Made by a program: the position numbers and the translations under genes. The notes below the pieces were generated by a model. That model did not search any database. It was not told where the DNA came from and saw only the letters and a list, made by a program, of their open reading frames with translations. Shown here one piece after another: positions 40,601 through 46,600 of a stretch of DNA of 64,000 nucleotides. Location of the stretch: positions 16,622,181-16,686,180 of the forward strand of contig OX421500.1 in assembly GCA_949126835.1 (NCBI GenBank), in the 5' to 3' direction. The stretch comes from Anisus vortex (taxonomy: Eukaryota > Mollusca > Gastropoda > Planorbidae). The first letter of the stretch is position 1. The number at the start of each line of letters is the position of its first letter.

Positions 40601-43600
40601 TATATTTAACCATTTTGTTAAAAATAAGAACCGGGAAAAGATTCAAAACATGTGGCAATAGATTCAAAACACGTGACAATATTCATTTTTCCTAGTCGGA
40701 ATCCTTTATGTTACGTCACTTTCCTATATTGCCGGAAATAAAAACATCTCAAATGGCTACGAGATTTGGAGTAATCATCCGAAAAACACACACATTTAAT
40801 TGCAAATATTGAACTAATTACTTAAAATGTATCTTTGATATTTTGTATAAATGTTTTTTTTAACATTCAGATCCTGAATACACTATTTACTATCAAAATC
40901 AAATGTTAACTCAATTTTGATAAAAAGCTCTTCACTTGGTCTTTAAACACATATTTACAAGTCATCGTTATTACGTCTCCATTTTTCTAGAAAAAATCAC
41001 TGCTGTTGATTTAGTTATTGAAGCTCAACCCACACCTATCCTTTATATAGCTAAGAATATTACCCTCTTAAAGACTTACAAATCAGGCAATTATCTTTTT
41101 ATTCATTTTAATTAGTAATCAATTCCTTTAAAGCTTTCACCAAAAATCAAATTAACTCGGAAAATTTTAAAATATATGCCTGTTCCCACAATAATTTCTG
41201 CTTTCCCAACTTTTTTGTTTCAACATCCCAATCAATGGACGACAAGGCGTCGTGTTTCTCCACTATAATTTACATATACTATATCAATAAACATCTTCAA
41301 TATCAGTTCTAAATAAAATTTTCTAATTAAAATCAATACACACCGCACGTGAAAAATGGCCAAGCGGTATTTGATTAAAGATCGTTGACAGTTCTGATCA
41401 CTCGTACAGCTAGGGTCTGGCAGACATATTGGTTTAGTTAGCGGGTATGCAATCTTTTTGAAACAATTTTTTTGTGGGCAGTCAGAGCCAATGCTTAAAC
41501 ATAAAAAAATACTTTTGCAACACAAATCATACTTATTTATATTGATTTAGATATACATGCATATTGATACAAACAGATATAGCTACATATTTATTTTACT
41601 TTGCTACGTTGAAAAGGGATATCCATGACTGAAACAAACTGTCGATAGATGCATCCATGTCAGTTTCCTGGTATCCTAAGTCAGTCAGACAATAAGGAGT
41701 CTCCAGTGTGAGAACAAGATCGATATTAATTATGTCATTCTTAGCTACTGCACCTGAAATAAACATACAGTGACATTCTTGGCAGCTTTAAAAAATTTTG
41801 TTCATGTTTTTGATATATGAAAATAGTAAAAATTAAAGTCTTATGCCTGATCTAAGTGACATATCTAAAATAACCTCATTCTTTATTTTTAACAGTTTTA
41901 ATAATAATAAATAAAAATGTTTTTTTTTAGGAATTCATTCCTTAATTGACGGAAAGCTAGGAAAAGTAGGAATAAAACCAAAAATCTTTAGAATAGACAT
42001 TCACTTATTATCCATTTTTGTTTGCATGATTCCTAATAAATCAATACAGGAATGAGTCAAAAATAAATTAATAAACAATAAATAAAAGGAAAACAGAAAG
42101 AAATGATGTAGGAAAGATGAAAAACCTGAACAATTTGAACGTGATGTCAGATCAGGACACAGATGACAGAGTTTATCATTTGGACTCCAGTATGTTCCTA
42201 CTGGACAAGGTTGACAACTCATCTTTTCTAAGCTGTAAAAAAAGCCAGGGTCGCAGTCGTCTGTAAAATGAAAATATTAATAAGATGCATGATGGGTTTT
42301 ATTTAGTTTAAGCTACAGCCATTTACGGATAATTAAAGGTACCAATTGTAAAAGTTGTGACCTATAAGATAAGAAAAAAACAGCAACTTAACATTACTTC
42401 AAACCCTAATCAAATCCTAATCCTAATCCTTATCATCTGTTACATGTATTGACGTGAATTGTTTTTCCTTTGGTATTCTGACATTTCGAATGATTGAATG
42501 AATAGTGTTATGCAAAACAGATTTAAAAACATACGAAGGACTAATAGATATAAATTATTTTAAAAAATAAAACAATTCATTTATTAGGCTTGAAAAACGT
42601 ATAATATGCAATGCAGAGTAATATTATCCATTAGTCAGGCATAATAGGCACTTTACCTAGGGCCTACGAATTTGTTATAGGCTTACAAAGGCCAAAAGTT
42701 AAAGTAATGAAATCCAAAAGTGGAAGTGCTTTACAAAAAAAACACAACCATATAGCATAAGTTGAAGCTACACATTTTATAACGTTTAATACAATTGGTC
42801 AAGTTGTCTTAAGGGCTCTATTTAGCATTATCTTGCCTATTGGTACCATTAGGCTAGGTCTAACAGTACTCAACAAATGGTGGAAATGTAGACTCTATTT
42901 ACCATCGCGATATTACAGTGCCTTGGGCGTATGAAGACACTAAGACATCCCTTGATTACACGTAGACTATATGTATTTATTATACTGACTTACCAACACA
43001 ATCTTCTCTTGACATTGACCCATAGAACAGAGTGGTCTTTCCCTGGTCGCACGGCACGCATTTCTCTCTTTCTGCATACATTCCAATAGCGCAATATTCT
43101 GTTTAAAAAAGTTGGTATTAACATTTTAATAACAAAATATTAAATGTTAGAGAAATAAAACTAATATAAATAAAATCATTCACGTAAAGGTCAAGTGAAT
43201 TTAGGGGATCCGTTTATCAATTTCTATATTGGCCAACCAGCGACATTCGCCAAATTAGGATATCGAGCATAAAATTAGGGCTACTTTTCATTGTATAGTC
43301 CTATAAAGAACATTTATGTTGCAATGACAAAACAGTTATCTTATCTAGCTACAGACGCTACTTCTATAAGACTAATACCACGTGCTACGATTATTCGTGG
43401 TCTGAGTCTCGTCTTGCATTCTGATTAGCGTTTTAAATGATGTTAAGTTACTGGTTTTCATGTTGTTGTTTTTTCAGGCAAACAATTCCATGTATGACGC
43501 CACTTGAGAAGAAAGAATACCCATAAGTGTTATTGTTCTTGCAAATGGGATAAGTGTTTTGTTCTTATGTTTATCCGAGCAATGGTTTTTTACTTTGATG

Positions 43601-46600
43601 TATTTCTAAGTTAGAATTTCATGCATAAGTACTATTACTACTTTACTGTCCACAAGTCATTAGTGTATCCCAGGTTTGTATCTTACTTTCCTCTGATGAC
43701 TGTTAACGCTTTCATGTAAAGGTGAGGGCAATATTTAGAGCTAAAGAAACTGAATGTATTTAAATTCCTAAATCATAAATTCCATTGAAATTAAAGGTTA
43801 CGGACACAGAACTATCTTTAATGCGGTTTTTACAAGTAAGAATAATTTTATAACATTAATCTCGAAATTCATAAATCAAGTCTAAAATGTATACAATTAT
43901 TTCATTTGCATGGCTTTGATTACCTTGAAAAATTGGCTTATAGTAGGAATTCTTGCAGCGTTCTTCACCTGTCCACCATGGGGGAAGATCGCACATTGTA
44001 TACTCTGTAATAAAGTATGATGTCTTGGTTGGCTTTTGTGCATATTATTGTTTTAATAATCATACATTTTTTTTTTGGTTTCAAATGGTTGTTAAAGCCG
44101 GGGGTGTCAGTGGGGACAAGCACCCACTGATTAAAAAAATGCTCCTAATGGCATGCGTCTCTCTCACAGCCTCTGACAACCAAGTCCAGCACCTGGCCTG
44201 CTCGAGTGGTTTAGGTACTAAGCCCGGCGAAACTGCTTTAACCAACAGGTGAAGGGGCCAAGGTGGTCCTCCAGCGCTTCAAAACTGGGTGCTTCGGGCA
44301 GATGGAGTTCGTTAGCCTGGAAAGGCAGTCCACCTAGGAGAGGGGACACTCTGACATAAAAAACCCGCTGCCTAGCGGTAACAAATAGGCTTCAGGAGTA
44401 AACCTCGAGGAAAAATCAGGAGTGGTGCCCCTTAGGCGTTTGGATTACCAACTATGGTCTTCCATCCGGCAGCCCCTGCAGCCGAGCCAATGCCAAATGT
44501 AATGCCTAGCATACCTTTGGGTCACACTGGTTAGGCAGAGAGAGGGATTATGACGCATGGGCAACCCATGATCTCTTTACCCAAGGCCCAGGTACGCGCC
44601 CCGGAGAGGAACATCTGGTGCTTTTGCAAAGCAGCTAAAACAACACGGGAGGCAACAGTCACGAGTTATAAGCCCATTCTGATTGGCGTAAGGTACGGAC
44701 GCTACGGGTTGCCTCTGTCGGTGGGAGAGGTCTTCGCACCTCACTAATCAGCTACCGCCCGCCACAATCTGGGCAGCCCCCAGACAATAAGGTGCTGATC
44801 CGCCACAGTTTGCCTGCTCTAATGGGTGCTTAGAGCTTAGACTTGTCGACAAGCAGACTGTAAACATCGCACCAAGAAATATTAAGAAATAAAAAAAGAA
44901 AAGACCAGTCTTACGATTGGCAACTTGGAACATTAGGACAATGTGTCCTGGACTGGCAGAAGATTTGCAAAAGGTCAGTGACAGCAGAAAAACGGCAGTG
45001 ATAGACGGCAAACTGAGAAGGCTAAACATTGATATAGCGGCACAGCAAGAAACCAGGCTGGCTGAAGACGGCACGATTCCAGAGAAGAATTACACCTTCT
45101 TTTGGAAAGGCAAGTCCCCCAATGAAGCAATAATACATGGCGTGGGTTTCGCAATCAAAAACAGCCTCCTACCCATGATAGTCCCCCCTGTTAGTGGAAC
45201 AGCGTATTCTCTCCATCATAATGTCAACAGCTTCTGGTAAAGTACACCTCATCCGTGTATATACCACTACTCTGTGTTCGCCCCATTGAGATGAAGGATA
45301 GATTATATGAAGACCTCAGTGATTCCATAAAGAAGATTCCAACCTCGGAACACGTAATCCTGCTAGGTGACTTAAACGCCAGAGTGGGATCTGAATGGGA
45401 CATCTGGCCAGATTCTCTCGGTCACTTTGGTATTGGCAAGATAAACGAAAACGGGCAGCGTCTGCTGGAACTGTGTTCTTACTACAAGCTCTGCATCACA
45501 AACACGTTCTTCAAAACAAAACCGCAACACAGAGTCTCTTGGAGACACCCTAGATCAGGGCACTGGCATCAACTGGACCTAATCATAACAAGAAAAAGCG
45601 ATCTCAGATCACGCTCTAATGTGCTGCAAGTTGAGACTCAAGCCCCAAAAAGTGTACGCCACACAGAAAAAAGGTAAAACCGTTTAGATGTCACCAGAAT
45701 GGCGAACCCAATCCTCTGCTCTGAGTTCACACAGTCTCTGGAAGGATCATTGAAGAACTACACTACCAGCGGAATCGAGGAGAGCTGGAAGTTTATTCGC
45801 GATGCCATCTACAACTCAGCTCTGTCTGTGTTCGGAAAAAAGAAGAAGAAAAACATTGATTGGCTTGATGCCAACTTTTCCGAAATGACTGCCACAATGG
45901 AGGCCAAAAGAGATGCCTTGGTAACATATAAAAATGACCCCACACAGAAAAACTTATCAAGGCTAAGAATATGCAGAAACAACAGCCAGAAAACTGCTAG
46001 AACATGCGCAAACAACTTTTGGAAAGACCTCTGTCAGGACATACAGACCTGCGCTGACAGCGGCAACATAAGAGGAATGTATGAGGGTATTAAAAAACCT
46101 TCGGTCCCACCATTAGCAGGGTTGCACAACTCAAATCAAATGACGGAACAATCCTCAAAGACCGCAGGGTTGCACCTCTCAAATCAAATGACGGATCAAT
46201 CCTCAAAGACCGCAGGGTTGCGCCACTCAAATCAAATGACGGAACAATCCTCAAAGACCTTAGGGTTGCACCACTCAAATCAAATGACGGAACAATCCTC
46301 AAAGACCGCAGGGTTGCACCACTCAAATCAAATGACGGAACAATCCTCAAAGACCGTAGGGTTGCACCACTCAAATCAAATGACGGAACAATCCTCAAAG
46401 ACCGTGTCGCACAGATGGAACGATGGGCGGAATACTACGAGAACCTGTACCAGATAGAAAACACAGTATCACCAACTGCGCTGGCCAGCATCCCAACTCT
46501 GACAGAAATGGAAGATTTGGATGTAACCCCTACTCAAAACGAACTTAGCTCGGCCATTGACATGCTTGCCCGCGAAAAGACGCCTGGAAATGACGGCATC

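Noticed and set aside
46090..46398. 102-codon minus repetitive protein
   Set aside because: Antisense of the LINE tandem repeat; the plus frame joins the LINE domains on both sides.
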